From: DGNJ01 sp002388905 | GTDB lineage: Bacteria > Pseudomonadota > Gammaproteobacteria > Pseudomonadales > Porticoccaceae | DNA length: 64,000 bases | Direction of reading: 5' to 3' | Assembly (NCBI GenBank): GCA_036843405.1 | Contig: DAITSJ010000002.1 | Location: 209,567-273,566, forward strand | Shown: positions 8,026 through 17,122 of the stretch, piece by piece | How the letters are laid out: the number at the start of each line of letters is the position of its first letter | Position numbering within the stretch: the stretch's first letter is position 1 | Notes under the pieces: generated by a model | The model's database searches: none | What the model was told of the DNA's origin: nothing | Seen by the model: only the letters and a program-made list of their open reading frames with translations | Program-made: the position numbers and the translations under genes

Positions 8026-8682
8026 TTACCGCAACTGCTCGCCGATCAGGGCCACCAGCTGCCTGCGCATGCCAACCAGCTGGCCATGAAAAAAATGGCT
8101 CGCCTCAGGGAGGCGCAACAGGCGTACCGGTGATTGAAGCCCGTCCGTCCAGCGATAGACCTCATCGGGCTCCACCAACTCGTCCCGCTCGCCCATCACC
8201 ACGCAGGCGGGACAGGGGAACCGGTTACCCTCGGCAAAGCCGTAGCGACCCACCGGCGGTGCCACCAGGGTCAGGTGATCGACCCCGTCCAGGCGAAAAA
8301 CACCGTTGCCGGCGACGGAGGATCCGAACGAGAACCCCGCCAGCAGCAGCCGGCCGGCTCCACAATAGCCGCGAAACCAGTTGGCCACCGCCACCAGGTC
8401 ATCCACCTCGCCACGACCGTCGTCATAGTGGCCGGCACTGGCGCCAACGCCGCGAAAATTGAAACGAACAGCCGGCAGGCCAAGCTCTCCATAAGCACGA
8501 ACCAGGGTCGTGACCACCTTGTTATCCATGGTGCCGCCGTGCTGGGGATGGGGATGGCAGACCACAGCGCAGCCTCCACTGTCCGACAGCAAACCACGTC
8601 CGCGAGGCTGGTGGACCGCCACCTCAAGGGGACCTGCGGGACCTTCGATTGTCATTGTCTCGTCACGGGATGCGATCACCAT
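8026..8682 (-). CDS. Alpha/beta hydrolase (COG2945 type)
   Basis: A small single-domain alpha/beta hydrolase. Visible elements are CAVVCHPHPQHGGTMDNKVV (oxyanion-side loop with HPHP), RFNFRGVGASAG, the nucleophile elbow GFSFGSS, the acid-bearing segment VVMGERDELVEP and a C-terminal EASHFFHG carrying the catalytic His. The frame is open to 8778, but the family usually starts just before the first strand. I therefore place the start at the ATG at 8682 (MVIASRDETM); 8655 is an alternative. The substrate is unknown. It is divergent from zapG, so no operon partner indicates a role. Confidence 0.85.
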   Translation of the reverse strand: MVIASRDETMTIEGPAGPLEVAVHQPRGRGLLSDSGGCAVVCHPHPQHGGTMDNKVVTTLVRAYGELGLPAVRFNFRGVGASAGHYDDGRGEVDDLVAVANWFRGYCGAGRLLLAGFSFGSSVAGNGVFRLDGVDHLTLVAPPVGRYGFAEGNRFPCPACVVMGERDELVEPDEVYRWTDGLQSPVRLLRLPEASHFFHGQLVGMRRQLVALIGEQLR

Positions 8683-8876
8683 ATCAGTGGTATCCAGTCT
8701 GGCAGGGCCTTCTATTCTACTGAGCGGCATGAATTGACGACAAGCCAGCCCGATGCGCCGGCAAACATATTGATTCATCGGGCCGTATCCGGGACACTAT
8801 GTCCAATCTCTCGGCCCCCGCACACGCATTTTGTGCGACACCGCTCAACAGGCCTATTATTGCAAAGGACACCAAC

Positions 8877-9374
8877 GTGACTGCAGCCACCATCCTGATC
8901 GCTATCGTCTGCCTGCTCCTGGGCATGGCAATCGGCTCCCTGCTCACCCAGAGACTGGCTCCCCAGGAAAAGAAGCGCCGGGAGCTGGAAGCCCAGTTGC
9001 GCCGAGCAGAGGACGAGCACCGGCTCTATCAGCGGGACGTCGCCGAGCACTTCCAGAAAACGGCGACCCTGGTGGGCAACCTCGCCCAGAGCTACCGGGA
9101 TGTCAACGAGCACCTGGCGGCCAGCGCCATGTTGCTGGCCGACACCGAAACCAGCCGTCAGCTCCAGGAGGCCGCCAACCCCGCCCTGCCCCGGGCCGGC
9201 GGCATGACGCTTTCCAGTGTGCCCCCGGAACCGCCCAAGGACTATGCCCCCCGGGTTCCGGGGGGCGTTCTCAGCGAAAACTACGGTTTCAGCGATACCG
9301 CCACCCGCCCGTCCAGGGTCGCCAACGACAGCGACGAGAAGGAAGAAGACGATCCCACTCTCAAGGTGAGCTAA
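8877..9374 (+). CDS. zapG: Z-ring associated protein ZapG (YhcB, DUF1043)
   Basis: A 165-residue inner-membrane protein with one N-terminal membrane helix (AATILIAIVCLLLGMAIGSLL). A charged coiled-coil (about residues 25-90, RRELEAQLRRAEDEHRLYQ) and a disordered Pro/Gly-rich, acidic tail follow. This is the layout of YhcB/ZapG, which in E. coli links envelope growth to division. I chose the GTG at 8877 because AAAGGAC stands at proper spacing before it; the longer frame from 8799 would put 26 non-family residues in front of the membrane helix. It sits next to a degS-type protease gene, as yhcB does in E. coli. Confidence 0.9.
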   Translation: MTAATILIAIVCLLLGMAIGSLLTQRLAPQEKKRRELEAQLRRAEDEHRLYQRDVAEHFQKTATLVGNLAQSYRDVNEHLAASAMLLADTETSRQLQEAANPALPRAGGMTLSSVPPEPPKDYAPRVPGGVLSENYGFSDTATRPSRVANDSDEKEEDDPTLKVS

Positions 9375-9456
9375 AGGCGCGGGCCTTTCTGGCAGCATCC
9401 GCCATTCCGTGTAAGATGGGTTCGCAACCGCCTGCCATGGGACCGATGACTAAATC

Positions 9457-10602
9457 GTGATTTTTATCCGCATACTTCGTTATCTCGCCTGGCCCGTGCT
9501 CGCCGGTCTGGCGATGGCCGCTCTGGCCATACTGCTCTTCCCCTCCCTGACCACTTCCCTGCACACCCCCGGAGAGGGTATGGACACCGGAGAACTGGCG
9601 CCGGATACCGCCTGGGAGGGCCCGGTTTCCTATGCCGAGGCGGTGGCCCGGGCGGCCCCCTCGGTGGTCAATATCTACACCAGCAAGTCCCGGGCCCGGC
9701 CCAGACATCCCCTGCTCGACGACCCTTTCTTCCGGCGTTTTTTCAGCCGCAGCAACCTGCCCCAGCAACAACGCATGGAGTCATCCCTGGGCTCGGGAGT
9801 CATCCTCAGCGAGGAGGGCTATATCCTCACCAACAGCCATGTGGTGGAACAGGCCGATGAAATCGTGGTGCTCCTCCACGACGGCCGCGAGTCGAAGGCC
9901 AAGGTGGTCGGGGCCGACACGGGCACCGACCTGGCCGTGCTCAAGGTGGATATGGGGAATCTGCACGCTATCGACATCGGCAATCCGGAACAGGTTCGGG
10001 TGGGCGACGTGGTCCTGGCCATCGGCAACCCCTTTGGCGTGGGCCAATCAGTGTCCCAGGGCATTGTCAGCGCCACCGGCCGGGGGCTGGGATTGAATAC
10101 CTTTGAAAATTTTCTGCAGACCGACGCCGCCGTCAATCCCGGCAATTCCGGGGGCGCGTTGATCGATGTGTACGGCAACCTGCTGGGCATCAACTCCGCC
10201 ATTGTCAACGAGAGCAGCTCGGTGGGTATCGCCTTCGCGATCCCCGCCGATACGGCGGTGCGGGTTATGGAGGATATCGTCGAGCACGGCCGGGTCATCC
10301 GCGGCTGGCTGGGGGTACAGGCCCAGCAGCTCGCGCCCGCCATCGCCAAGCGCATGGGCCTCGATCCGCCCCGGGGCATGATTGTCACCGACATCCACCG
10401 GGACGGCCCCGCGCAGCGGGCGGGCCTGCGGCCCGGGGATGTCATTACCCATATCAATGGTCAACTGGTGGGCGGCGGCCGGCACGGCACCAATATCGTC
10501 GCCGATATCAAACCCGGTGACCCCATCCACATTGACCTGTTGCGCGATGGCGAACGACTTTCGGTAACGGCGGTGGCCGGCACCCGGCCGCCCCTGGAAT
10601 AA
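9457..10602 (+). CDS. degS: Membrane-anchored DegS/AlgW-type serine protease (one PDZ domain)
   Basis: The 381-residue protein has an N-terminal membrane anchor (residues about 8-28), a trypsin-like HtrA domain with the triad His128 (TNSHVV), Asp158 (GTDLAV) and Ser231 (GNSGGAL), and a single PDZ domain (about 285-375, RGMIVTDIHRDGPAQRAGLRPGDVI). A membrane anchor plus one PDZ separates DegS/AlgW from the soluble two-PDZ DegP/DegQ. DegS-type proteases cleave the anti-sigma factor RseA when misfolded porins are sensed, activating sigma-E. The start is GTG. It is convergent with hisC, leaving only six bases between the stops. Confidence 0.93.
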   Translation: MIFIRILRYLAWPVLAGLAMAALAILLFPSLTTSLHTPGEGMDTGELAPDTAWEGPVSYAEAVARAAPSVVNIYTSKSRARPRHPLLDDPFFRRFFSRSNLPQQQRMESSLGSGVILSEEGYILTNSHVVEQADEIVVLLHDGRESKAKVVGADTGTDLAVLKVDMGNLHAIDIGNPEQVRVGDVVLAIGNPFGVGQSVSQGIVSATGRGLGLNTFENFLQTDAAVNPGNSGGALIDVYGNLLGINSAIVNESSSVGIAFAIPADTAVRVMEDIVEHGRVIRGWLGVQAQQLAPAIAKRMGLDPPRGMIVTDIHRDGPAQRAGLRPGDVITHINGQLVGGGRHGTNIVADIKPGDPIHIDLLRDGERLSVTAVAGTRPPLE

Positions 10603-10608
10603 CCCGGG

Positions 10609-11667
10609 CTACCGGGGCAGGATCGCGTCCAGGGCCTCCAGCAGGCGACCGTGCTGGTCGGCGGTGCCCACGGTGATGCGCAGGAAATTCTCGATGCGGG
10701 CCTTGCCGAAGTGACGCACGACGATGCCGCGCCGGCGCAGTCCAGCGGCCAGATCGCCCCCGGGCACCCGCGGGTGTTCCGCCAGCAGAAAATTTGTCGC
10801 CGACGGCAGCACCCGGAAGCCCCGCTCCACCAGGGCCGCAAACAGGCTTTCCCGCTCGGCAATGACCGCGCCCCGGGTTTGCTGGAAATAGCTCTCGTCC
10901 TCGAACGAGGCCACCGCGCCGGCAATGGCCAGTTGGTCCAGGGGATAGGAATTGAAGCTGTTCTTGACCCGCTCCAGTGCCTCGACCAGGGCCTCGTCGC
11001 CGATGGCAAACCCTACCCGCAGCCCGGCCAGCGACCGGGACTTGGACAGGGTCTGGACCACCAGCAGGTTGGGATAACGGCGAACCAGCGGGATCGCCGA
11101 TTCGGCGCCGAAATCCACATAGGCCTCGTCGACAATTACCACGGCATCCGGGTTGTCGCGCACCAGGCTCTCCACGCTTTCCGGGTCGAGCACTATCCCG
11201 GTGGGTGCGTTGGGGTTGGCCAGGACGATACCGGCGGCACCCCGGTAGTCGGCGGGACGGACACTGAAATCCTCCCTCAGGGGCACGGCCCTGAAGGGGA
11301 TATCGTAGAGACCGCAATAGACCGGGTAGAAACTGTACGTGATATCCGGAAAGCGGATTGTCCCGACACCGCTGAAAAAGGCCTGAAAGGCATGTGCCAG
11401 GACCTCGTCGGAGCCATTGCCGGCAAATACGTTCTTTTCCGAAACACCGTGATAGGCGGCGACGACACACTTTAACTGCCTCGCATCCGGCGGGGGGTAC
11501 AGGCGGAGATTGTCGCCGGCCCGGTCACGGATGGCTTCGAGCACCCTTGGCGAAGGCCCGAACGGGTTTTCGTTGGTATTGAGCTTGACCAGGCCCGCTT
11601 CACGGGGTTGCTCGCCGGGAACATAAGGCTCCAGGCGCCGGACCAGCTCGCTCCAGTATCGGCTCAT
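10609..11667 (-). CDS. hisC: Histidinol-phosphate aminotransferase
   Basis: A PLP enzyme (352 residues, class I/II aminotransferase fold) converting imidazole-acetol phosphate and glutamate to histidinol phosphate. Visible elements are LNTNENPFGPSP near the N-terminus, the LANPNAPTG loop, IVDEAYVDF and the PLP-binding Lys209 in TLSKSRSLAGLRVG. The ATG at 11667 overlaps the end of hisD by four bases (ATGA), indicating translational coupling; the longer open frame is spurious. It is the last gene of the murA-hisG-hisD-hisC cluster. Confidence 0.97.
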   Translation of the reverse strand: MSRYWSELVRRLEPYVPGEQPREAGLVKLNTNENPFGPSPRVLEAIRDRAGDNLRLYPPPDARQLKCVVAAYHGVSEKNVFAGNGSDEVLAHAFQAFFSGVGTIRFPDITYSFYPVYCGLYDIPFRAVPLREDFSVRPADYRGAAGIVLANPNAPTGIVLDPESVESLVRDNPDAVVIVDEAYVDFGAESAIPLVRRYPNLLVVQTLSKSRSLAGLRVGFAIGDEALVEALERVKNSFNSYPLDQLAIAGAVASFEDESYFQQTRGAVIAERESLFAALVERGFRVLPSATNFLLAEHPRVPGGDLAAGLRRRGIVVRHFGKARIENFLRITVGTADQHGRLLEALDAILPR

Positions 11668-12980
11668 GGGGACTCTCCGTCCTCCCGCCGGTAGGCCGCC
11701 GAGCGGGCATGGGCGGTCAGGGATTCCCCTTCCGCCAGGGTCGCGGCGATCCCGCCCAGGGTGCGCGCGCCCTCGGGGGAACAGTTGATGATCGACGACC
11801 GTTTCTGGAAATCGTAGACCCCGAGGGGCGAGGAAAAACGAGCGGTGGCCGACGTGGGCAGCACGTGGTTGGGACCGGCGCAATAGTCGCCCAGGGCCTC
11901 GGCCGTGTGGCGGCCCATGAATATGGCGCCTGCATGGCGAACCGCCGGCAGCAGCGCATCGGGGTCGGCCACGGACAATTCCAGGTGTTCCGGCGCAATG
12001 CGGTTTATCAGGTCCAAGGCTTCGGCCAGGTCGGCCACCTGGATCAGCGCGCCACGCCGGTTCATGGAGGCCTCGATAATATCCCTGCGCGCCAGGTCAG
12101 GCAGTAGCCTGTCCATGCTGGCGGCCACGGCATCGAGGAATTCCGCATCCGGGCTGACCAGGATGGCCTGGGCGTCCTCATCGTGCTCGGCCTGGGAGAA
12201 CAGGTCCATGGCGATCCAGTCCGGGTCCGTCTGACCGTCACAGACCACCAGAATCTCGGAGGGCCCGGCCACCATGTCGAGACCCACCTGGCCAAACACC
12301 GCGCGCTTGGCGGCGGCCACGTAGACATTGCCGGGGCCGACGATCTTGTCCACTGCGGGCACCGTCTCGGTGCCGTAGGCCAGGGCCGCGATGGCCTGTG
12401 CCCCGCCCAGGGTAAAGACACGATCGACACCGGCCAGGGCGGCGGCGGCCAGTACCAGGGGATTGAGCTCCCCCTGCGGTGCCGGCACGGTCATGACAAT
12501 TTCTCCGACCCCGGCGACGCGGGCCGGCAGCGCGTTCATCAACACCGAGGAAGGATAGCTGGCCTTGCCGCCGGGTACGTAAACCCCGGCCCGGTCCAAG
12601 GGCGTGATTTTCTGGCCCAGAACGGTGCCGTCCGCCTCCCGGTACTGCCAGGATTCCTGTTTCTGGTGCCAGTGGTAGGCGGTAATGCGCTGCGCGGCCG
12701 ACTCCAGGGCCCGGCGGGTCTCCGCGGGCAGTTCAGACAAAGCCGCCTGCAGGGCGTCGGCGCCGATTTCCAGCTGTCCGGCGGACACCAGGGTCCGGCG
12801 GTCAAAGCGGTTGGTGTACTCCACCAGGGCGGCATCGCCGCGCTTGCGTACGTCGGCAATGATGCCGGCCACCGCCTCGGCCACCGAGCCGCTGTCGCCC
12901 TCTTCCCAGGCGAGCAGGGAGGCCAGCCGGGATTCGAACTCCGGCGCGGCCGTGGACAGTCTCGCCACGGACAGGGCCAT
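11664..12980 (-). CDS. hisD: Histidinol dehydrogenase
   Basis: The 438-residue zinc enzyme carries out the last two steps of histidine synthesis, oxidising L-histidinol to histidine with two NAD+. Family blocks include TPLDRAGVYVPGGKASYPSSVLMNALPA, GGAQAIAALAYGTETVPAVDKIVGPGNVYVAAAKR, and the metal-binding SQAEHDEDAQ and GPNHVLPTSATARFSSPLGVYDF. Length is normal. It overlaps hisG by one base and hisC by four, so the three his genes form one translationally coupled unit. Confidence 0.98.
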   Translation of the reverse strand: MALSVARLSTAAPEFESRLASLLAWEEGDSGSVAEAVAGIIADVRKRGDAALVEYTNRFDRRTLVSAGQLEIGADALQAALSELPAETRRALESAAQRITAYHWHQKQESWQYREADGTVLGQKITPLDRAGVYVPGGKASYPSSVLMNALPARVAGVGEIVMTVPAPQGELNPLVLAAAALAGVDRVFTLGGAQAIAALAYGTETVPAVDKIVGPGNVYVAAAKRAVFGQVGLDMVAGPSEILVVCDGQTDPDWIAMDLFSQAEHDEDAQAILVSPDAEFLDAVAASMDRLLPDLARRDIIEASMNRRGALIQVADLAEALDLINRIAPEHLELSVADPDALLPAVRHAGAIFMGRHTAEALGDYCAGPNHVLPTSATARFSSPLGVYDFQKRSSIINCSPEGARTLGGIAATLAEGESLTAHARSAAYRREDGESP

Positions 12981-13618
12981 CAGGTTTGTCGCTCCGCCAG
13001 GGCGCCCGCCAGTTCCTCCAGCAGCGGCTGGATCAGGCTGTGCTTCATTTTCATGGCCGCCTTGTTGACGATCAGGCGCGAACTGATATCGGCGATGGTT
13101 TGTCGGGGTTCGAGGCCGTTGGCCCGCAAGGTATTGCCGGTGTCGACGATATCAACGATTTCGTCCGCCAGGTCCATGAGGGGAGCCAGTTCCATGGCCC
13201 CGTAGAGCTTGATGATATCCGCCTGACGGCCCTCCTCCGCATAGAAGCGACGGGCCACATTGACATACTTGGTGGCCACCTTGATCCGCCCCCGGGCGCG
13301 GGAGCCGCCGGCCACGCCCGCGGTCATCAGGCGGCACCGGGCGATGCGCAGGTCCAGGGGCTCGTAGAAACCGTCGCCGCCGTGCTCCATGAGGGTATCC
13401 TTGCCCGACACCCCCAAATCGGCGGAGCCGTACTGGACATAGGTGGGCACATCGGAGCCCCGCAGAATCAGCAGTCGCACGCCCGGGCGGCTGGTGTCGA
13501 AGATCAGCTTGCGGCTGGACTCGATATCCTCGGCCGGTTCGATGCCCGCCCCGGACAACAGCGGCAGGGTTTCCCTGAGAATGCGGCCCTTGGTGAGGGC
13601 GATGGTGAGCTGGCTCAT
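12980..13618 (-). CDS. hisG: ATP phosphoribosyltransferase, short catalytic form
   Basis: HisG condenses ATP with PRPP in the first step of histidine synthesis. The product has 212 residues and stops after the two catalytic lobes, so it is the short form lacking the regulatory ACT-like domain. Such enzymes work with a HisZ partner, which is not in this window. Motifs: ALTKGRILRETLPLL, KLIFDTSRPGVRLLILRGSDVPTYVQYGSADLGVSGKDTL and the PRPP-binding EIVDIVDTGNTLRANGL. The start at 13618 overlaps the murA stop (ATGA). Confidence 0.97.
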   Translation of the reverse strand: MSQLTIALTKGRILRETLPLLSGAGIEPAEDIESSRKLIFDTSRPGVRLLILRGSDVPTYVQYGSADLGVSGKDTLMEHGGDGFYEPLDLRIARCRLMTAGVAGGSRARGRIKVATKYVNVARRFYAEEGRQADIIKLYGAMELAPLMDLADEIVDIVDTGNTLRANGLEPRQTIADISSRLIVNKAAMKMKHSLIQPLLEELAGALAERQT

Positions 13619-14877
13619 GACGGTATCCGCCGGATATCGGCGCCCAGTTGCTGCAGTTTTTCCTCGATACACTCGTAGCCCCTGTCGATGTGGTAGATCC
13701 GGTCCACCAGGGTTTCACCGCCAGCCACCAGGCCGGCGATCACCAGGCTCGCGGAAGCGCGCAGATCCGAGGCCATCACCGGCGCGCCCTTGAGTTTCTC
13801 GACGCCGGTAACGATGGCGGTGTTGCCCTCCAGGGTTATCCGCGCTCCCATGCGGTTCAGTTCATGGGTCTGGATCAGGCGATTTTCGAAAATGGTCTCG
13901 GTGACCATGCCCACGCCCTCCGCCACGGCATTGACGGCGGTGATCTGGGCCTGCATGTCCGTGGGGAATGCCGGATAGGGGGCGGTGCGCAAATGCACTG
14001 CCCGGGGCCGGTTGCCCTTCATGTCCAGGCGGATCCAGTCTCTGCCGGTATCGATGGCGGCACCGGATTCCTCCAGCTTGAGCAACACGGATTCGAGCAG
14101 GGCGGCATCGGTGTTCTTGAGGGTCACCCGGCCCCGGGTGGCCGCCGCCGCGGCCAGGTAGGTGCCCGTCTCGATGCGATCCGGCATGATCCGGTAGTGA
14201 CCGCCGCCAAGGCGCTTGACCCCGTGGATCAGCAGCGTGTCGGTGCCCGCCCCTTCCACGTGGCCGCCCAGGGCATTGATGCAGTTGGCCAGGTCCACGA
14301 TTTCCGGCTCCCGGGCAGCGTTCTCTATCACGGTCCGGCCCCGGGCCAGGGCCGCCGCCATCATCAGGTTCTCGGTGCCACCCACGGTAACGGTGTCGAG
14401 AAAGATATGGCTACCCACCAGGCCGTTGGGCGCCCGGGCGCGGATGTACCCGCCCTCGATATCGATGTCGGCACCGAGCATTTCCAGGCCGCGCAGGTGC
14501 AAATCCACGGGCCGGCTGCCAATGGCGCAACCGCCCGGGAAGGACACGTTGGCCTCGCCGAAACGGGCGAGCAAGGGACCCAGGACCAGTATCGACGCGC
14601 GCATGGTCTTGACCAGGTCGTAGGGAGCCGTGAAATTTTCTATGGTCCCGGAATCCACCTCGACACGCATCTTTTCGTCCACCACCACCCGCACGCCCAG
14701 GCACCCGAGCAGTTCGATCATGGTGGTGATGTCGTGCAGGTGGGGAATATTGGCCAGAGTCACCGGCCGATCCGACAACAGGGTCGCCGCGAGAATGGGC
14801 AGGGCGGAATTCTTGGCTCCGGAAATACGGATTTCGCCCTTCAGGGGCGCACCGCCCCGGATCATCAGCTTGTCCAT
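13615..14877 (-). CDS. murA: UDP-N-acetylglucosamine 1-carboxyvinyltransferase
   Basis: MurA transfers enolpyruvate from PEP to UDP-GlcNAc, the first committed step of peptidoglycan synthesis in the cytoplasm. The 420-residue protein has the paired inside-out barrel sequence features. KNSALPILAATLL is near the start; PGGCAIGSRPVDLH carries the reactive Cys117 that fosfomycin alkylates; VTGVEKLKGAPVMASDLRASASLVIAGL and the C-terminal RGYE block are present. It follows ibaG and leads into hisG, a usual gammaproteobacterial order. Confidence 0.98.
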   Translation of the reverse strand: MDKLMIRGGAPLKGEIRISGAKNSALPILAATLLSDRPVTLANIPHLHDITTMIELLGCLGVRVVVDEKMRVEVDSGTIENFTAPYDLVKTMRASILVLGPLLARFGEANVSFPGGCAIGSRPVDLHLRGLEMLGADIDIEGGYIRARAPNGLVGSHIFLDTVTVGGTENLMMAAALARGRTVIENAAREPEIVDLANCINALGGHVEGAGTDTLLIHGVKRLGGGHYRIMPDRIETGTYLAAAAATRGRVTLKNTDAALLESVLLKLEESGAAIDTGRDWIRLDMKGNRPRAVHLRTAPYPAFPTDMQAQITAVNAVAEGVGMVTETIFENRLIQTHELNRMGARITLEGNTAIVTGVEKLKGAPVMASDLRASASLVIAGLVAGGETLVDRIYHIDRGYECIEEKLQQLGADIRRIPS

Positions 14878-14947
14878 CAGCGCCCGCCCGGGCCGGCATG
14901 ACCGGCGACAGGGGTCAGGACCGGCAAAGGAGTCGCCGTCATCACAT

Positions 14948-15193
14948 TCAGGCTCCGGATCGGGATTGCCACTCTTCGGGAGTGAAGGTACGCATATTGA
15001 TGGCGTGGATATCGCCGGCTGCTATCTGTTCGTTGAGGGCGCCGTAGACCAGTTGCTGGCGCTTGACCGGCCGCACGCCCTCGAAGACGTCGCCGACCAG
15101 CACCAGGTCGAAATTGCGATCGCCACCGGCGACCTGGATTTCGCAGTCGGGCAGCGCCTGCTCCAGCAGGGACTTCACTTCTTCCGGTTTCAT
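14948..15193 (-). CDS. ibaG: BolA/IbaG-family protein
   Basis: An 81-residue BolA-like protein with the class II KH-type fold. The core GDRNFDLVLVGDVFEGVRPVKRQQLVYGALNEQI holds the turn and helix that partner with monothiol glutaredoxins, and the terminus INMRTFTPEEW is typical of IbaG (YrbA). The ATG at 15193 overlaps the mlaC stop by four bases; upstream codons in the open frame are out-of-frame mlaC. IbaG responds to acid stress in E. coli and acts in iron-sulfur or haem trafficking with glutaredoxin. Its place between mlaC and murA is conserved, although mlaB, normally in between, is missing. Confidence 0.94.
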   Translation of the reverse strand: MKPEEVKSLLEQALPDCEIQVAGGDRNFDLVLVGDVFEGVRPVKRQQLVYGALNEQIAAGDIHAINMRTFTPEEWQSRSGA

Positions 15194-15858
15194 GCTTTTC
15201 CCGTTTCCTCGATTTCGGTTTTCGTTGTCCAGTTGGCGATTACCGCATCCAGGTTGCCGTCGTTTTTCTCCGCGGCCTGGACGAACTGGCTGCGGAAGGT
15301 CTTGCCCAGGTTGATGCCGTTGATGATCACGTTGATCACTTTCCACTGCCCCCGGCGATTTTTGCCCATGCTGTAGACGAGGGGATAGTTTTTCTCGGGC
15401 CCGCGTATCTCCTGGGTCACTGTCACCCGGCGGCGGTCGCCGATATCGCCTTCCGGCGGAAATACCTTGATGGTCTGGTCGCTGTAGGAGAGCAGGCCGC
15501 GTCCATAGGTTTCCACCAGGCTCTCGGTAAAGACTTCCTGAAAACGCTCGCGCTGACCGGCCGACGCATCGCGACGATAGCTGCCCATGACATTGAGGGC
15601 GATCCAGTCGAAATCCACCACCGGTTCCAGAGTGGCGCGCAATTCCGACAGGAAACCCTCCATGAGCTGCCGCTTTCGGGTCTCGCTCCCCGCCTCTTCA
15701 AGCTTGCCACGATAGCGCTCGATATCGGCGAGCAGGCAGTCCGTCACTTCCTGCACCAGTTGGTGGGGCTCGGCCCGGGCGGGGTCGACGGGGCAGGCCC
15801 GGGCCCAAGCGCTGGCCATCAGGGCCGCCAATATAAACAGCAATATTCGCAAACGCAT
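15190..15858 (-). CDS. mlaC: Phospholipid-binding periplasmic protein MlaC
   Basis: A 222-residue secreted protein of the Ttg2D/MlaC family that ferries phospholipid across the periplasm between the MlaA-porin complex and the inner-membrane MlaFEDB transporter. The ATG at 15858 begins a clear signal peptide (MRLRILLFILAALMASAWA). The mature part has LVQEVTDCLLADIERYR, FDWIALNVMGSYRRDAS, SYSDQTIKVFPPEGD, QEIRGPEKNYPLVYSMGKNRRGQWKVINVIINGINLGKTFRSQF, all typical. In most gammaproteobacteria mlaF-mlaE-mlaD precede it and mlaB follows. Here it is the first gene of its transcript and those partners are absent. Confidence 0.93.
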   Translation of the reverse strand: MRLRILLFILAALMASAWARACPVDPARAEPHQLVQEVTDCLLADIERYRGKLEEAGSETRKRQLMEGFLSELRATLEPVVDFDWIALNVMGSYRRDASAGQRERFQEVFTESLVETYGRGLLSYSDQTIKVFPPEGDIGDRRRVTVTQEIRGPEKNYPLVYSMGKNRRGQWKVINVIINGINLGKTFRSQFVQAAEKNDGNLDAVIANWTTKTEIEETGKA

Positions 15859-16071
15859 CACAGGTTCCTGTATTTTCCTTCCTGCTGGACCCGGCCCGCC
15901 GTAACCGCCGGCACTGACCGACGCCGGGGGAGCCGACACACCACCCGGAGACTACTGACAACCGGGGTCGGGCACTATACCATTCCCCCCTTTTTTGAGG
16001 AACCTCTGGTCGCCGGAGGGCACTGCGGGGTGCAATCGCGCCCGGGCGCCGTGCGGCGGCATTGTATCCCT

Positions 16072-17070
16072 ATGAATAGCGACATTTTACCGGCAATCGC
16101 AGCCCTGCTCCTGGGTCTGGCGGGCCTGGTCTGGGGCGCCGACAAATTCGTCCACGGCAGCGCCGGCACCGCTCGCAACCTGGGCGTATCCCGGCTGGTC
16201 ATCGGCCTGACATTCGTTTCGGTGGGCACATCGGCACCGGAAATCATTGTCGCGATCGATGCCTCGCTGCGCGGGGTCGGGGAGTTGGCGGTGGGCAACG
16301 CCCTGGGTTCGAACCTCGCCAATATCGGCCTGGTCCTGGGCGTCACGGCGCTGATCGCCCCCCTGCCCACCCAGCGCCACCTGCTCGTCCACGAGGGGCC
16401 CCTGCTGCTGGCGGTCACCGCCGGCGCCGGCCTGTGCCTGGCGGACACAACCCTGGGGAGGTCAGAGAGCCTGGTCATGCTCATGGCGCTGCCCTGCCTG
16501 TTGTGGCTGACCCTGCGCCTGAAGAAGACGCACCCGCCGGAAGCGGCCCTCGCCGGCAGCGGCGCCATTCCGCAACTGACACTGGCCGGGGGCCTGTTCT
16601 GGTTCGCCGTTGGCCTGGCCGCCATGCTTGCCGGCGCCGAGGCCCTGGTCTGGAGCGCCGGCGTCATCGCCCGGGAGGCCGGCGTCAGTCAACTGGTCAT
16701 CGGCCTGACACTGGTGGCAGTGGGTACCAGCCTGCCCGAACTGGCGGCCTCTTTAATGAGTGCCGCCAAGGGCCATCATGATATCGCCGTGGGCAACATC
16801 TTCGGCTCCAACTTATTCAACCTGCTTGCAGTCATGCCGGTGGCCGGCGCCATCGCGCCGCTGGAGCTGGCGCCCGCTGTCCTTACCCGGGATTTTGCCA
16901 TGCTTGCCCTGCTCACCGTACTGCTCTTCGGCGCCGTGCTCCTGGCCCGGCGCCCACATCGGCCCGGACACACCATTTCACGGGGCGCCGGCGCCGTCCT
17001 GCTGGCCGGCTACATCGCCTACTACGGACTGCTGGCAATAACCGGCCAGGGCGCAGGAAACGGAGGCTGA
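16072..17070 (+). CDS. yrbG: Calcium/sodium antiporter YrbG
   Basis: A 332-residue CaCA-family exchanger with about ten membrane helices in two inverted repeats. Each repeat carries the conserved ion-binding helix: VSVGTSAPEIIVAI with GNALGSNLANIGLVLG in the first, and VAVGTSLPELAASL with GNIFGSNLFNLLAVM in the second. The ATG at 16072 gives the family-typical start; the open frame reaches back to 15760 but only across mlaC on the other strand. It is divergent from mlaC and heads the kdsD-lpt block, the same place as yrbG in E. coli. A second CaCA exchanger is present at 61069-62031. Confidence 0.94.
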   Translation: MNSDILPAIAALLLGLAGLVWGADKFVHGSAGTARNLGVSRLVIGLTFVSVGTSAPEIIVAIDASLRGVGELAVGNALGSNLANIGLVLGVTALIAPLPTQRHLLVHEGPLLLAVTAGAGLCLADTTLGRSESLVMLMALPCLLWLTLRLKKTHPPEAALAGSGAIPQLTLAGGLFWFAVGLAAMLAGAEALVWSAGVIAREAGVSQLVIGLTLVAVGTSLPELAASLMSAAKGHHDIAVGNIFGSNLFNLLAVMPVAGAIAPLELAPAVLTRDFAMLALLTVLLFGAVLLARRPHRPGHTISRGAGAVLLAGYIAYYGLLAITGQGAGNGG

Positions 17071-17122
17071 CCGGGAACCCTCCGACCGTTATACTTGTGC
17101 CCCATCGAAAGCTGGATGCGAC

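Noticed and set aside
12183..13205. Open frame of 340 codons opposite hisD/hisG
   Set aside because: Covers two well-identified his genes on the other strand; composition is that of an antisense shadow.
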